64,000 nt of DNA from Rothia aeria (GTDB taxonomy: Bacteria; Actinomycetota; Actinomycetes; Actinomycetales; Micrococcaceae). The position numbers and the translations under genes were made by a program. Below the pieces are notes generated by a model. The model saw nothing but the letters and a program-made list of their open reading frames with translations, was not told the DNA's origin and did no database searches. Location: the NCBI GenBank assembly GCA_002355935.1, contig AP017895.1:2170001-2234000 (forward strand), in the 5' to 3' direction. Every line of letters begins with the position of its first letter. The stretch's first letter is position 1. Below, piece by piece: positions 30,205 to 38,770 of the stretch.

Positions 30205-31307
30205 TAGGACACCTCAAGCCCGGCAAGTGCGGCTGCACCCATCTGCAGCATATCTTCAGCCACGTGCACCCCCAGCCTTTCGGCACCGGGTATGTCCAGC
30301 TCCACGGTCGCAGCAGAGTGGCGGATGCACTCGGTGCCCCTGGGGTCTGCGACTATGGCGGTGAGTACCAAATCGCCCTCTATTACGTGCGCATAGGCGC
30401 CGATGGGGGCGGCGCATCCGGCTTCTAGGCGGCGCAGCAGAGCACGCTCCGCAGTGACCGCCAGCCGGGTCTCAAAATGGTCGGCGGCAATCAGTGCGGC
30501 CCCCAAAGAACGCACCGGCCGGGAAATTTCGGTCTCCGTCAGGGAGGCAATATCCGGGTTGGCGAATTCGCTCTCACGCACCTCAAGGGCGAGCGCGCCC
30601 TGCCCTGGGGCTGGGAGCATGCGGGTAGGGTCAAGGTACTCGGTAATAACGTCCTCTTTGTTCAGGCGTTTGAGGCCCGACACAGCCAGCACCACGGCGT
30701 CACAGTCACCGGTGGTTTCGGCCCCCACCCCGGTGTGCGCCTGCCGGTCGGTTTCAGCCGAGCCCTGCACCATCACCTGCCGGGCACCGTGCTCTTCGAG
30801 CCCTTTCACACGGGCGATGCGGGTGCCCACATTACCGCGGATATCAACGATTTCAAGGTCGGGGCGCAGCAGCCGCAGCTGCGCTGCACGGCGCGGCGAC
30901 CCGGTGCCGACGCGGGCGCCGGTGGGGAGGGTATCAAGAGTCAGCTGATCACGCGCAACAAGCGCATCGCGCGGGTCTTCGCGTTCGAGGGTTGCCGCGA
31001 CCACCAGCCCGGGGCATGGGGCAGAGGGCAGGTCTTTCAGGGAGTGCACCGCCATATCGACGCCTTCCCCGTTATTGCCCGCCAGCAGGCGCTGACGCAG
31101 GGCCGCAGCGAACACGCCGGTGCCGCCCAGGGTTGCGAGCGGGCCGGCGAGCGTATCCCCCTCAGTTTTGACGGTGACCAGCTCAAATTCCACACCGGTG
31201 GTGCCCTCATGAGCGTGGGAGGCGGCGGTGACGTGTTCGGCGGCGAGGGTGCTCTGGGTGAGGGCTAACGCCGACCCGCGTGTGCCCAGCAGGTAGGTCT
31301 CGCTCAT
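30204..31307 (-). CDS. hemC: Hydroxymethylbilane synthase (porphobilinogen deaminase)
   Basis: 367 residues. Polymerises four porphobilinogens into hydroxymethylbilane. N-terminus LLGTRGSALALTQSTLAAEH; VHSLKDLPSAPCPGLVV; SPRRAAQLRLLRPDLEIVDI; and RLEAGCAAPIGAYAHV, whose Cys carries the dipyrromethane cofactor. ATG 31307 is preceded by AAGGAG with good spacing, so the in-frame stretch upstream to 31340 is not coding. Intact; part of the hem operon, 112 bases after hemH and overlapping hemD. Confidence 0.95.
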   Translation of the reverse strand: MSETYLLGTRGSALALTQSTLAAEHVTAASHAHEGTTGVEFELVTVKTEGDTLAGPLATLGGTGVFAAALRQRLLAGNNGEGVDMAVHSLKDLPSAPCPGLVVAATLEREDPRDALVARDQLTLDTLPTGARVGTGSPRRAAQLRLLRPDLEIVDIRGNVGTRIARVKGLEEHGARQVMVQGSAETDRQAHTGVGAETTGDCDAVVLAVSGLKRLNKEDVITEYLDPTRMLPAPGQGALALEVRESEFANPDIASLTETEISRPVRSLGAALIAADHFETRLAVTAERALLRRLEAGCAAPIGAYAHVIEGDLVLTAIVADPRGTECIRHSAATVELDIPGAERLGVHVAEDMLQMGAAALAGLEVS

Positions 31308-31419
31308 GGTTCTCCTTGAGGGTATTAGTGGTGGGGTCACGGCGTGGGGTTTCGGGGTACGCGGGTGGTGCCGGTTCTATGGTTCCTATCTCCTGGGCGG
31401 CACCCGCCTGAAGCATCAG

Positions 31420-32820
31420 CTACGGGTTCGTGCCGCCGGAGTATTCGGCGATAACCGGTTTCGCGGCGCCCCGCGCGGGTTTGCAGCAGTCGGGGTCGCA
31501 TTCGTCGAACCAGCCGCGTTCGCCGGTCACTGATTCCTCGCACACGCTCTCCCGGGTGCGGGCCGCCTCATGATCCAGCCCGGTGTGTGGGTTGGCTGCG
31601 ACGCGTTCGGCAATCAGGCGGCGTAACGATTCAACGTACGCCGGGTGCGTGCCGGGGGTGGGGGTGCGTACCGCCGCGATCCCGTGCTCGGCGCAGGTAT
31701 CCAGTGCCTCGGTGTCAAGGTCCCATTTGACTTCCATATGGTCAGAGACGAAACCCAGCGGCACCAGAACAATACCGTCTATATCACCGGCGGCTTTCTC
31801 AATCGCGTCGTTCACGTCGGGTTCAAGCCACGGCATGGACGGCGGGCCGGAGCGTGACTGGTACACCAGCTCCCAGTCGGTATTATCCAGCAGGCTCTCA
31901 TGATGCTCCTGCACTCGCGCGAGGACGGCGCGGGCCACCTGCAGGTGCTTCTCAACATACGCGGATCCGCCCTCATAGTCGATACCGCGCGGGCCTGCCT
32001 CATTCGCGGCGGAGGTCGGCACCGAGTGGGTGCAGAACATAATGCGGATCCGCCCATTCCCTGCAGCGGCGGTACCGTCAGCACGCCGTGCAGCCACCTG
32101 CTCCTGCACCTGCTTCAGCCCGTCCTGCAGGCCGTCGGCGAAGGCCTGCACAAACCCGGGGGTGTCGAAGAATTGGCGGATCTTATCGACGCGCATCTGA
32201 CCGTGAAGCCCCAGTTTTTGAAGCGCCACCCCGTAGTCTTCACGGTATTGGCGGCAGCTGGAGTAGCCGGGGTAGGCGCTGGTGGCAAGCACCAGAATAT
32301 TGCGGTGCCCTTCCTCATACGCCTGCTGCAGCACGTCACTGACGTAGGGGTCCCAGTTGCGGTTCGCCCACACGATGGGGATGCGCGGGCCGCGTTCGGC
32401 CAGGGCCTGTTTCAGGGCGGCCAGCAAAGCACGGTTCTGCTCGTTAATGGGAGAGACACCGCCGTTAGCACGGTAGTGGGTGGCGACCTCTTCAAGACGC
32501 TCATCGGGAATCCCGCGGCCCGCCGTGACATTACGCAGGAAGGGAATCACATCGTCCTGCCCCTCGGGGCCGCCGAACGATGAGAGAATCACCAGATCAT
32601 ACGGGGCGGGGGCAGCCGCGCGGGAACGGGTGATGCCGCACTCGCCGCGGTAGCTGCCGATTGTGTCCTCGTTCAGTACCGCGGGGCCGTTGGAGGCGGT
32701 ATTGTGCGGGTCGGTCACGTTCGGGCGGATATTATTGGGCACCGAGCCGCAGCAGCCGCTGCACACACCGCTGCCGCCAGCACCCGGGCGGGCTGCATGG
32801 TTCGTTACCGGTTGATTCAC
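31420..32820 (-). CDS. hemH: Ferrochelatase (coproporphyrin III type) with Cys-rich ends
   Basis: 466 residues, longer than usual because of an N-terminal extension of about 70 residues. Inserts iron into coproporphyrin III in the pathway that ends with HemQ. The core has LVILSSFGGPEGQDDVIPFL, FCTHSVPTSA (the active-site His) and WEVKWDL-like VSDHMEVKWDLD. Actinobacterial enzymes of this group often carry a [2Fe-2S] cluster; here Cys189 (GYSSCRQYRED), and Cys441, Cys445 and Cys446 (CDPDCC), with Cys427 nearby, could supply ligands. The extension also holds CSGCC at residues 20-24, whose role is unknown. The GTG start overlaps the hemQ stop (GTGA). Confidence 0.92.
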   Translation of the reverse strand: MNQPVTNHAARPGAGGSGVCSGCCGSVPNNIRPNVTDPHNTASNGPAVLNEDTIGSYRGECGITRSRAAAPAPYDLVILSSFGGPEGQDDVIPFLRNVTAGRGIPDERLEEVATHYRANGGVSPINEQNRALLAALKQALAERGPRIPIVWANRNWDPYVSDVLQQAYEEGHRNILVLATSAYPGYSSCRQYREDYGVALQKLGLHGQMRVDKIRQFFDTPGFVQAFADGLQDGLKQVQEQVAARRADGTAAAGNGRIRIMFCTHSVPTSAANEAGPRGIDYEGGSAYVEKHLQVARAVLARVQEHHESLLDNTDWELVYQSRSGPPSMPWLEPDVNDAIEKAAGDIDGIVLVPLGFVSDHMEVKWDLDTEALDTCAEHGIAAVRTPTPGTHPAYVESLRRLIAERVAANPHTGLDHEAARTRESVCEESVTGERGWFDECDPDCCKPARGAAKPVIAEYSGGTNP

Positions 32821-33653
32821 GCGAGCACCTCAGCAACGTCGGCAGCTGGGATACGGCGCCCGGTGTAGAAGGGAATTTCCTCACGCACATACAGACGCGC
32901 CTCAGTGTTGCGGAAGTGGCGCATCATATCGACCAGGTCCACCAGTTCGGGGGCTTCAAGGGCAAGCACCCACTCGTAGTCGTTCAAGCCGAAGGTGGCC
33001 ACAGTGTTGGCGAGCACCTGCGGGAAATCGATAGCTTTCATCCCGTGGTTTTTGAGCATTTCGGCGCGGCGCTGCGGGTTCATGTAGTACCAGTCGTACG
33101 AGCGCACGAACGGGTACACGCACACCCACGCCTCGGGTGCTTTACCCCGCGAGTAGGCGGGGGCGTGGTTGCGGGTGAACTCGGCGTCGCGGTGCACACC
33201 CATGGTGGACCACACGATGGTGGTGGCCCCGAACAGGGCGGTGCGGCGGATCTTACGCACAGCCTCCTGCAGCTTTTCGGGGGCTGAGCCGTGGGTCCAG
33301 ACCATCACATCGGCGTTGTTGCGCATGGCGGACACGTCGTAGAGGCCGCGCACGGTCACCCCGTCGTTGGCGAGTTCCTGGGTGAGTTCCTCGAACTCTG
33401 CGATGGCGGCGGGGCTGGAGGCCCCTTCCGGGCGCACCCCGTCACGGGCAAACACAGTGTAGAGCGTGTAGAAGAGCTTCTCGCCGTTCTCGCGGCCGCG
33501 TTTATTTTCTTCTGCGGGCGAGTGCTGCTGGCTGCCGTACCCGTGTGCAGGCCGGTCACCGTACGCCCCGTGAGGCCCGTGCCCGCCATGGGCGTGGGAG
33601 CCGCCAGCGGGCGCGCCGTGCGAATGTGCGTCGTGGTGGGATTCCTGTGACAT
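32817..33653 (-). CDS. hemQ: Coproheme decarboxylase HemQ with His-rich N-terminal extension
   Basis: 278 residues. The last step of the coproporphyrin route: peroxide-dependent decarboxylation of coproheme to heme b. Family parts: FYTLYTVFARDGVR, GLYDVSAMRNNADVMVWTHG, FVRSYDWYYMNP with the reactive Tyr, LKNHGMKAIDFPQVLANTVA with the heme-ligand His region, and FGLNDYEWVLALEAPE. The first 44 residues carry ten histidines in a Gly/Ala-rich context and are absent from typical HemQ proteins; metal or heme binding is a guess. ATG 33653 has AAAGGAAG upstream. It overlaps hemH by four bases. Confidence 0.94.
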   Translation of the reverse strand: MSQESHHDAHSHGAPAGGSHAHGGHGPHGAYGDRPAHGYGSQQHSPAEENKRGRENGEKLFYTLYTVFARDGVRPEGASSPAAIAEFEELTQELANDGVTVRGLYDVSAMRNNADVMVWTHGSAPEKLQEAVRKIRRTALFGATTIVWSTMGVHRDAEFTRNHAPAYSRGKAPEAWVCVYPFVRSYDWYYMNPQRRAEMLKNHGMKAIDFPQVLANTVATFGLNDYEWVLALEAPELVDLVDMMRHFRNTEARLYVREEIPFYTGRRIPAADVAEVLA

Positions 33654-33778
33654 TATTCTTCCTTTCGTGCGGCGGTTTCCCGCCCTACCTGCGTTCTTGA
33701 TTGTGCGGCGTTCCCCATCCTCGCCGGGGCGCCTATGCTGTTATTGTTTGGTGGGCGGGCACGGGGCCGCCTGGGGTG

Positions 33779-35278
33779 CTACCCGGCTGCTTCTTCGCCG
33801 CTTTTGGCGCCGTCGGCCTGCGGGGTGTTTCGTTTGAGGAACTGTTCCACCTGCTCGCGGGTGTCACGCACCGTTGAGACCAGCCCGGACCCGGCAGCCC
33901 AGGTTCCCACCACGCACACCGTCTCCAGCTGCGCCGTGAGTTCCCGGAATGTTTTCACCTTATCCCGGTGGCCCGGGGCGGTGCGCGGTAATACGTTGCT
34001 CCAGCGCACCACGTCCGCATCCAGCAGCTCATGGGCGGTGATGGGAACGTCCAGCAGTTTCGCGGCGTCGTGAAGCGCCAGGGTGATGAGCTGCTCGTCG
34101 GCAAGCGCCACATCGCTAATGCTCGCGTTCTCTCCGCCGCGACCGTACGAAAGACGCACCACGTGCTTGTCTTTCCCGACGGCCTCGGCGACCCACGGCC
34201 ATTTCGCGCTCACATGGGTAAGTGCCTTAGCGCGCACATTTGTGACCTCCTCGGAGACCAGCATGCCGGTGCCGCGCGGGTGCGCGTTCAAGGCGGGTTG
34301 CTCCACCACAAGGGTCACGAGCGCAACCTCGGGTCCAGGTTCCAGGGTGGGCAGCGAAGTTTTAATGTGTGAACCCAGCAGGCGCGCAGTGGTGGGCCCG
34401 TCGGTGGCGAGCACCAAATAGTCGGCGCGTAGGGTGGCCTGAATCTCCCCGTCGACGGTGTGCCGCTGAATCACGAACCACTCCCCCGTGACGCTGTCAC
34501 GGTCAATGGCGATCACATCGAACCCCGCAATAATACGCGCACATTTGGTGTACAGGTCTTCCACCAGCTTCTCAGAGAGCTGGTTCAAGCCCCCGGATAG
34601 GCTAGCCACCTGGGAACCGGCCGGGGCCTGCGACCTCAGCGCTGCGGAGGCGGCAGCAAGGGACTTATGTTTTTTCAGCCCTTCGCGTAGCCCGGGGATG
34701 GTGGCGTCCGCATCCAGCTGGTCGGGGTGCGCCGAATACACACCCGAAACCACCGGGGCCACCAGGTTTTTCAGCACCTTATTGCCCATACGGGCGCGCA
34801 CCAGCTCGCCAAGAGTTTTTGCTTTAGCACCTACAGAGGCCGGTAGGGTCTTATCAAGTTTGGCGCGGCGCAGCCCCGCCCGGCCGAGCACCCCGAGCAG
34901 GGTTTTATCATCCAGGTTGCCCGGAATACCCATAATCCCGGTGTTCGGGGTTTTACGCGCCCCGAAAGGCAGGTACAGCCACGAGCCGTGCGGGTTGGGG
35001 GTGACAATATGCTCCCCAAGGCCCAGCTCTTTAACAAGCTCCGAAACGATGGGTGAGCGGGTGGCGTAGGATTCCGCACCGGAATCCAGCAGCAGCCCCC
35101 CAACTTCGTGCGCACCGACGGCACCGCCCAGATGGTCTTTTTGTTCGAGGAGGGTCACGCGCACCCCGGCTGCGGCGAGCTCCCGGGCAGCTAACAGCCC
35201 GGAGACACCGCCGCCCACCACGATCGCGGTGGGTGCGTTCTTTCCTATGTGCGGGTGTGCTGCCCTGTGTAGACCCAT
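33779..35278 (-). CDS. hemY: Coproporphyrinogen III / protoporphyrinogen oxidase
   Basis: 499 residues. An FAD enzyme that oxidises coproporphyrinogen III to coproporphyrin III in pathways with HemQ (also named cgoX or hemG). The dinucleotide fold is AIVVGGGVSGLLAARELAAA, followed by LLEQKDHLGGAVGAHEVGGL and LLLDSGAESYATRSP; towards the C-terminus VCVVGTWAAGSGLVSTVRDT closes the FAD site. Intact. It lies between hemE (49 bases upstream) and hemQ (about 125 bases downstream) on the minus strand. Confidence 0.94.
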   Translation of the reverse strand: MGLHRAAHPHIGKNAPTAIVVGGGVSGLLAARELAAAGVRVTLLEQKDHLGGAVGAHEVGGLLLDSGAESYATRSPIVSELVKELGLGEHIVTPNPHGSWLYLPFGARKTPNTGIMGIPGNLDDKTLLGVLGRAGLRRAKLDKTLPASVGAKAKTLGELVRARMGNKVLKNLVAPVVSGVYSAHPDQLDADATIPGLREGLKKHKSLAAASAALRSQAPAGSQVASLSGGLNQLSEKLVEDLYTKCARIIAGFDVIAIDRDSVTGEWFVIQRHTVDGEIQATLRADYLVLATDGPTTARLLGSHIKTSLPTLEPGPEVALVTLVVEQPALNAHPRGTGMLVSEEVTNVRAKALTHVSAKWPWVAEAVGKDKHVVRLSYGRGGENASISDVALADEQLITLALHDAAKLLDVPITAHELLDADVVRWSNVLPRTAPGHRDKVKTFRELTAQLETVCVVGTWAAGSGLVSTVRDTREQVEQFLKRNTPQADGAKSGEEAAG

Positions 35279-35327
35279 ATCGTACTGTTCCTCGTTATTA
35301 TTGCGGTGCTTTCCTAGTGTGTAGTTT

Positions 35328-36479
35328 CTAGTGTAGTGAGTTGGTGGGGTGTTCGTGAATATATGCCACCAGATCGGTGAGTACCTGCGGGTCCGTTGTG
35401 GGCGGCACCCCGTGCCCCAGGTTCACAATATGGGCGGGGGCGCTCGCCCCGGCGGCGAGTACCTCATCCGCGTGAGCGTACAGGGCCTCACGCCCAGCAG
35501 ACAGAAGCGCGGGATCGATATTCCCCTGAAGCGGCACCGCACCGTTGAGCCTGCGGTTTGCCTCATCAAGAGGCAGGCGGTAGTCCACCCCAATCACATC
35601 GGCACCGGCCTCATGCATGGCGGGCAGCAGCTCGGCGGTTCCGGTACCAAAGTGGATGCGCGGCACCCCAAATTCCTCAACCATACCCAGGGCGGCGGCG
35701 GAGTGTTCCTGCACGTACCGGCGGTAGTCTGCTTCGCCCAACGAGCCCGCCCAGGAGTCGAAGAGCTGCACGGCGGATGCACCCGCCTCAATCTGGGCCC
35801 GCAGAAACTGCCCGGCGGTGCGCGCGGCCCACTGCGCCAACTCGCGCCAAGCAACGGGGTCGGCGTGCATCATGGTGCGGGGGCGCAGGTGATCGCGGGA
35901 GGGGCCGCCCTCAACCATATAGGCGGCAACGGTGAACGGTGCACCCGCAAAACCAATAAGCGGGGTGGAACCGAGCATCTCGACGGTTGCCGCGACCGCC
36001 TCACGAATAGGGTCGAGTGCCGCATCGGTCAGCTCCGGCAGGGCATGCACTTCATCAAGCGTGCGCACAGGATTCTCAAGTACAGGGCCGCGGCCGGGCA
36101 CAATATCGACATTCACGCCCGCAAGCTTCATGGGGATAACGATATCCGAGAAGAAAATACCGGCATCGACGTTGTGACGGCGCACCGGCTGCACGGTAAT
36201 CTCGGCGGCAAGTTCGGGGGTCAAGCAGGCGTCCAGCATGGGAATTCCCTCGCGCGCCTTGCGGTACTCGGGCAACGAACGCCCCGCCTGGCGCATAAAC
36301 CAGACCGGGCGATGCTCAGATGCGCGCCCGGTGAGCGCCTGCAGCATCGGCGAATCGGCGGTTTGGGCGGCACGCAGCGGGTGGGATGCACTCAGGCGCG
36401 ACAGCTGCGCCTCGGTCAGCAAATCACGCTGGCGCTCCGCCGGATGCGGCGGGCAGGGTACAGGGCTGGTTTTGGTCAT
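35328..36479 (-). CDS. hemE: Uroporphyrinogen decarboxylase
   Basis: 383 residues from ATG 36479, preceded by GGGATAT. Removes four acetate carboxyls from uroporphyrinogen III to give coproporphyrinogen III. Signatures: PVWFMRQAGRSLPEYRKARE, GIFFSDIVIPMKLAGVNV, LIGFAGAPFTVAAYMVEGGP and the C-terminal NLGHGVPPTTDP. In-frame codons upstream to 36563 exist but lack a ribosome site. First gene of the minus-strand heme operon and divergent from hemA; the 274-base gap between them holds the promoters. Confidence 0.95.
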   Translation of the reverse strand: MTKTSPVPCPPHPAERQRDLLTEAQLSRLSASHPLRAAQTADSPMLQALTGRASEHRPVWFMRQAGRSLPEYRKAREGIPMLDACLTPELAAEITVQPVRRHNVDAGIFFSDIVIPMKLAGVNVDIVPGRGPVLENPVRTLDEVHALPELTDAALDPIREAVAATVEMLGSTPLIGFAGAPFTVAAYMVEGGPSRDHLRPRTMMHADPVAWRELAQWAARTAGQFLRAQIEAGASAVQLFDSWAGSLGEADYRRYVQEHSAAALGMVEEFGVPRIHFGTGTAELLPAMHEAGADVIGVDYRLPLDEANRRLNGAVPLQGNIDPALLSAGREALYAHADEVLAAGASAPAHIVNLGHGVPPTTDPQVLTDLVAYIHEHPTNSLH

Positions 36480-36564
36480 ATATCCCAGTGTGCCAGGTTT
36501 TGGACGTGTGTTTTTACGACACATTGTCACATTCCGACATGTTTTACACCCCGTACTAGACACA

Positions 36565-36577
36565 TAGGCATACCTTA
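36565..36577. promoter_or_regulatory. Possible DtxR/IdeR half-site upstream of hemE
   Basis: Read on the minus strand, TAAGGTATGCCTA agrees at 10 of 13 places with the first 13 bases of the DtxR iron-box consensus TTAGGTTAGCCTA; the other half-site is not recognisable. It lies 86 bases upstream of the hemE start, in the shared hemE-hemA control region. A half-site alone is weak evidence for iron control. Confidence 0.2.
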
Positions 36578-36713
36578 GTATTTACAAGGGAGAAGCTACC
36601 TCAGCAAAGAACGGGCTTCGTGTTTTCTGCACCCTAATACACACCGCCGAAACCCACACCGGGCGATAAAAACCCACTCATTCTCACATTCGGCGACTAG
36701 TCACCTCACGAGT

Positions 36714-36744
36714 TTTACACACTCGCCCACAAAGTGTTTATGAT
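36714..36744 (+). promoter_or_regulatory. hemA promoter, probably giving a leaderless transcript
   Basis: TTTACA (36714-36719), a 19-base spacer (18 if TTACAC is used) and TATGAT (36739-36744) form a recognisable sigma-70-type promoter. The hemA start codon GTG 36754 begins nine bases after the -10 box and no ribosome site precedes it, so transcription would start at or within a few bases of the start codon. Confidence 0.55.
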
Positions 36745-36753
36745 TAGTTCCTA

Positions 36754-37999
36754 GTGACTATTTACGCCTTTGTGGCCTCCCACCGGATAATCGACCTGAC
36801 CACCGTCGCATTACTGAGCAACGGTGCCTCCGGCGTACCCGAAACACTCAAAAGCGACACCGCCCAGCAGCTGGGGGTTGAAGGGTCCGTGGTGCTGGCA
36901 ACCTGCAACCGCCTCGAAGTGTACATAAAACTGACGGTTCCCAAGCATCTGCCCCCGTGAGCGAGCTGATATTCGCTCATATCGCCACCCAAGCCGGACT
37001 CGCCCAAGAGATCGTCAGCAGCAGCTTTGAGGTGTACAGCGACCTCGAATCCGCCGAGCACCTTTTCACCGTGGCCTCGGGCCTGGAATCGGCGGTAGTT
37101 GGTGAACGAGAAATTGCCGGGCAGGTACGGCGGGCGCTCGCCACCGCCCAGCAGGCCAGCCCCGTGCCGGGTGAGCTGGTGCAGCTCTTTGAGCACGCCG
37201 CACACACCGCCCGTCAGGTAGGCCAGCACACCACCATCGGGTCGCAGGGGCGTTCTATTGTGGCGGTCGCCCTTGATTTGGCCGATACTGTGGCTGAAAA
37301 AGACTGGGCTAACCGGCGGGCACTCATCTTCGGTACGGGCGCCTATGCGGGTGCCACCATTGCAGCCCTGCGGGAACGCGGATGCGAAGATATTTGGGTG
37401 AATTCCCGCTCAGGCCGTGCCCAGCAGTTTGCCGCCAAACGCGATGTGCACGCGGTACCGCAGGGGCACTCATGGCAGGCAATGGCCGAGGCGGATGTGA
37501 TTATCGGCTGTTCCGGCGGGGCCGCCCCGCTGCCGCCCTCCGACATTCCCCCGGTCGGCACACCATCCTTGATTTGGCGCTCTCTCGCGATTTCGACCCC
37601 GCAGTGGCGGACCTGCCCGAGGTGGAGCTTATCACCCTAGAGTCGGTGCGGATGGCCGCCCCCGAAGAAACTGAAGAGGCCGTCGAAACCGCCCAGCGCA
37701 TTGTCGAATCGGAGATGCAGGCGTTTGCCGCCCGCCAGAAAACCCGCAATATTGATGCGGCTATTGTTGCTTTACGCGGGCACACCATGAGCGTGCTCGA
37801 CACCGAGCTTGAAAAGGTGCGCAACCAGTTTGGGTGTGGTGCCGCCGCCGAACAGCTGGAACTGGCAATGCGCCGCATGGTCAAATCCCTGCTGCACACC
37901 CCCACCATCCGGGCCAAGCAGATGGCCGCCCAGGGGCGCACCGATGAGTACGTGGCCGGGCTGGAGGCACTCTACGGTATTGAGGTCGAAGAAGACTAA
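36754..37999 (+). CDS. hemA: Glutamyl-tRNA reductase, two frameshifts
   Basis: About 415 residues after restoring one base at the A run 36927-36930 and one at 37557-37558. Reduces glutamyl-tRNA to glutamate-1-semialdehyde with NADPH, the committed step of the C5 heme route. Landmarks: SVVLATCNRLEVYI with the catalytic Cys, FTVASGLESAVVGEREIAGQ, RRALIFGTGAYAGATIAALR (NADP fold), DVIIGCSGGAAPLPP and ILDLALSRDFDPAVADLPEV after the second break; the C-terminal dimer helices follow. GTG 36754 is the start. Divergent from hemE. Since heme synthesis depends on this gene here, the breaks are more likely sequence error than loss. Confidence 0.9.
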
Positions 38000-38197
38000 A
38001 CCGGCACGCCCCCAATGCCGCCGGGCACCAACCGTTAACGCGAGGTTTGCACGGGGCCAAATGCCCGCTTGAACGTGAGGGTAAAACCCGCTAAGCCCCC
38101 GGCGAATCGGCGATACCGCCCGCCCGAAGAGCGCCCCCGGCGGGTTACACTAATCATCAAGACAAAACGCCCCGCCAAGTGTTTTACAAGGAGCATC

Positions 38198-38425
38198 ATG
38201 GAAATCAAAATCGGTATCCGCCACATTTCTCGCGAGATCAGCATCGACACCAATGAGACCGCCGAAAAGGTGCGCTCAAAGGTGACCGACGCTATTCATA
38301 ACGGCACCACGCTTGAGATTACCGATGAGAAAGGCGCCACAACCTTCATACCCGGTGCGCAGATCAGCTATGTTGAGTTGGGCACCGAGGAGAAGCGTCA
38401 CATCGGCTTCGGCTTCAGCGCCTAA
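38198..38425 (+). CDS. DUF3107 family protein
   Basis: 75 residues, the usual length for this small actinobacterial family: MEIKIGIRHISREISIDTNE, then FIPGAQISYVELGTEEKRHI and GFGFSA at the end, which are diagnostic. It looks like a small alpha/beta fold. The function is unknown. AAGGAG precedes ATG 38198 at good spacing. It is followed by a terminator, and the next gene is a DEAD-box helicase, a common neighbour in actinobacteria. Confidence 0.88.
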   Translation: MEIKIGIRHISREISIDTNETAEKVRSKVTDAIHNGTTLEITDEKGATTFIPGAQISYVELGTEEKRHIGFGFSA

Positions 38426-38440
38426 ACTCTGCCGCAGCAC

Positions 38441-38484
38441 GCCCGCACCCGCCGGTTTCTGTTCCGTGCGGATGCGGGCTTTTG
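38441..38484 (+). terminator. Rho-independent terminator after the DUF3107 gene
   Basis: GCCCGCA (38441-38447) pairs with TGCGGGC (38473-38479), with an inner CGCAC/GTGCG alternative pairing, and is followed by TTTT. It lies 16 bases after the DUF3107 stop. The rest of the 345-base gap up to 38770 is the leader of the helicase gene; I see one further short hairpin in it (CACACGC/GCGTGTG near 38673-38688) but no gene. Confidence 0.65.
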
Positions 38485-38770
38485 CACGCTTGCAATGAAT
38501 ATTTTTCCGCGCCATCACGGCGAATAAAGATGCGATTCGTCCTCAGACGGGTTAACATTTAAGGGTTAAGTGAATGCCCGGTCGTTAGACTACACAATTT
38601 CTTGTTCCTCCCCAGGATGGGGTTACGAATTTCCCGCGATCGGCTTCTACATCATGAGCGCCACGCACCGGCACACGCGAGCGTGTGAGCCGCATACGCC
38701 CCAACCGCGCACCAAAAAACGCAAGGGCCTGGCGCCGCCGAACACCCCCACGGGTAGGAAGAATCACTCA

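Noticed and set aside
38570-38770. N-terminal extension of the DEAD-box helicase
   Set aside because: The extra residues are low-quality sequence and the ATG at 38771 has a good ribosome site and matches the family start.
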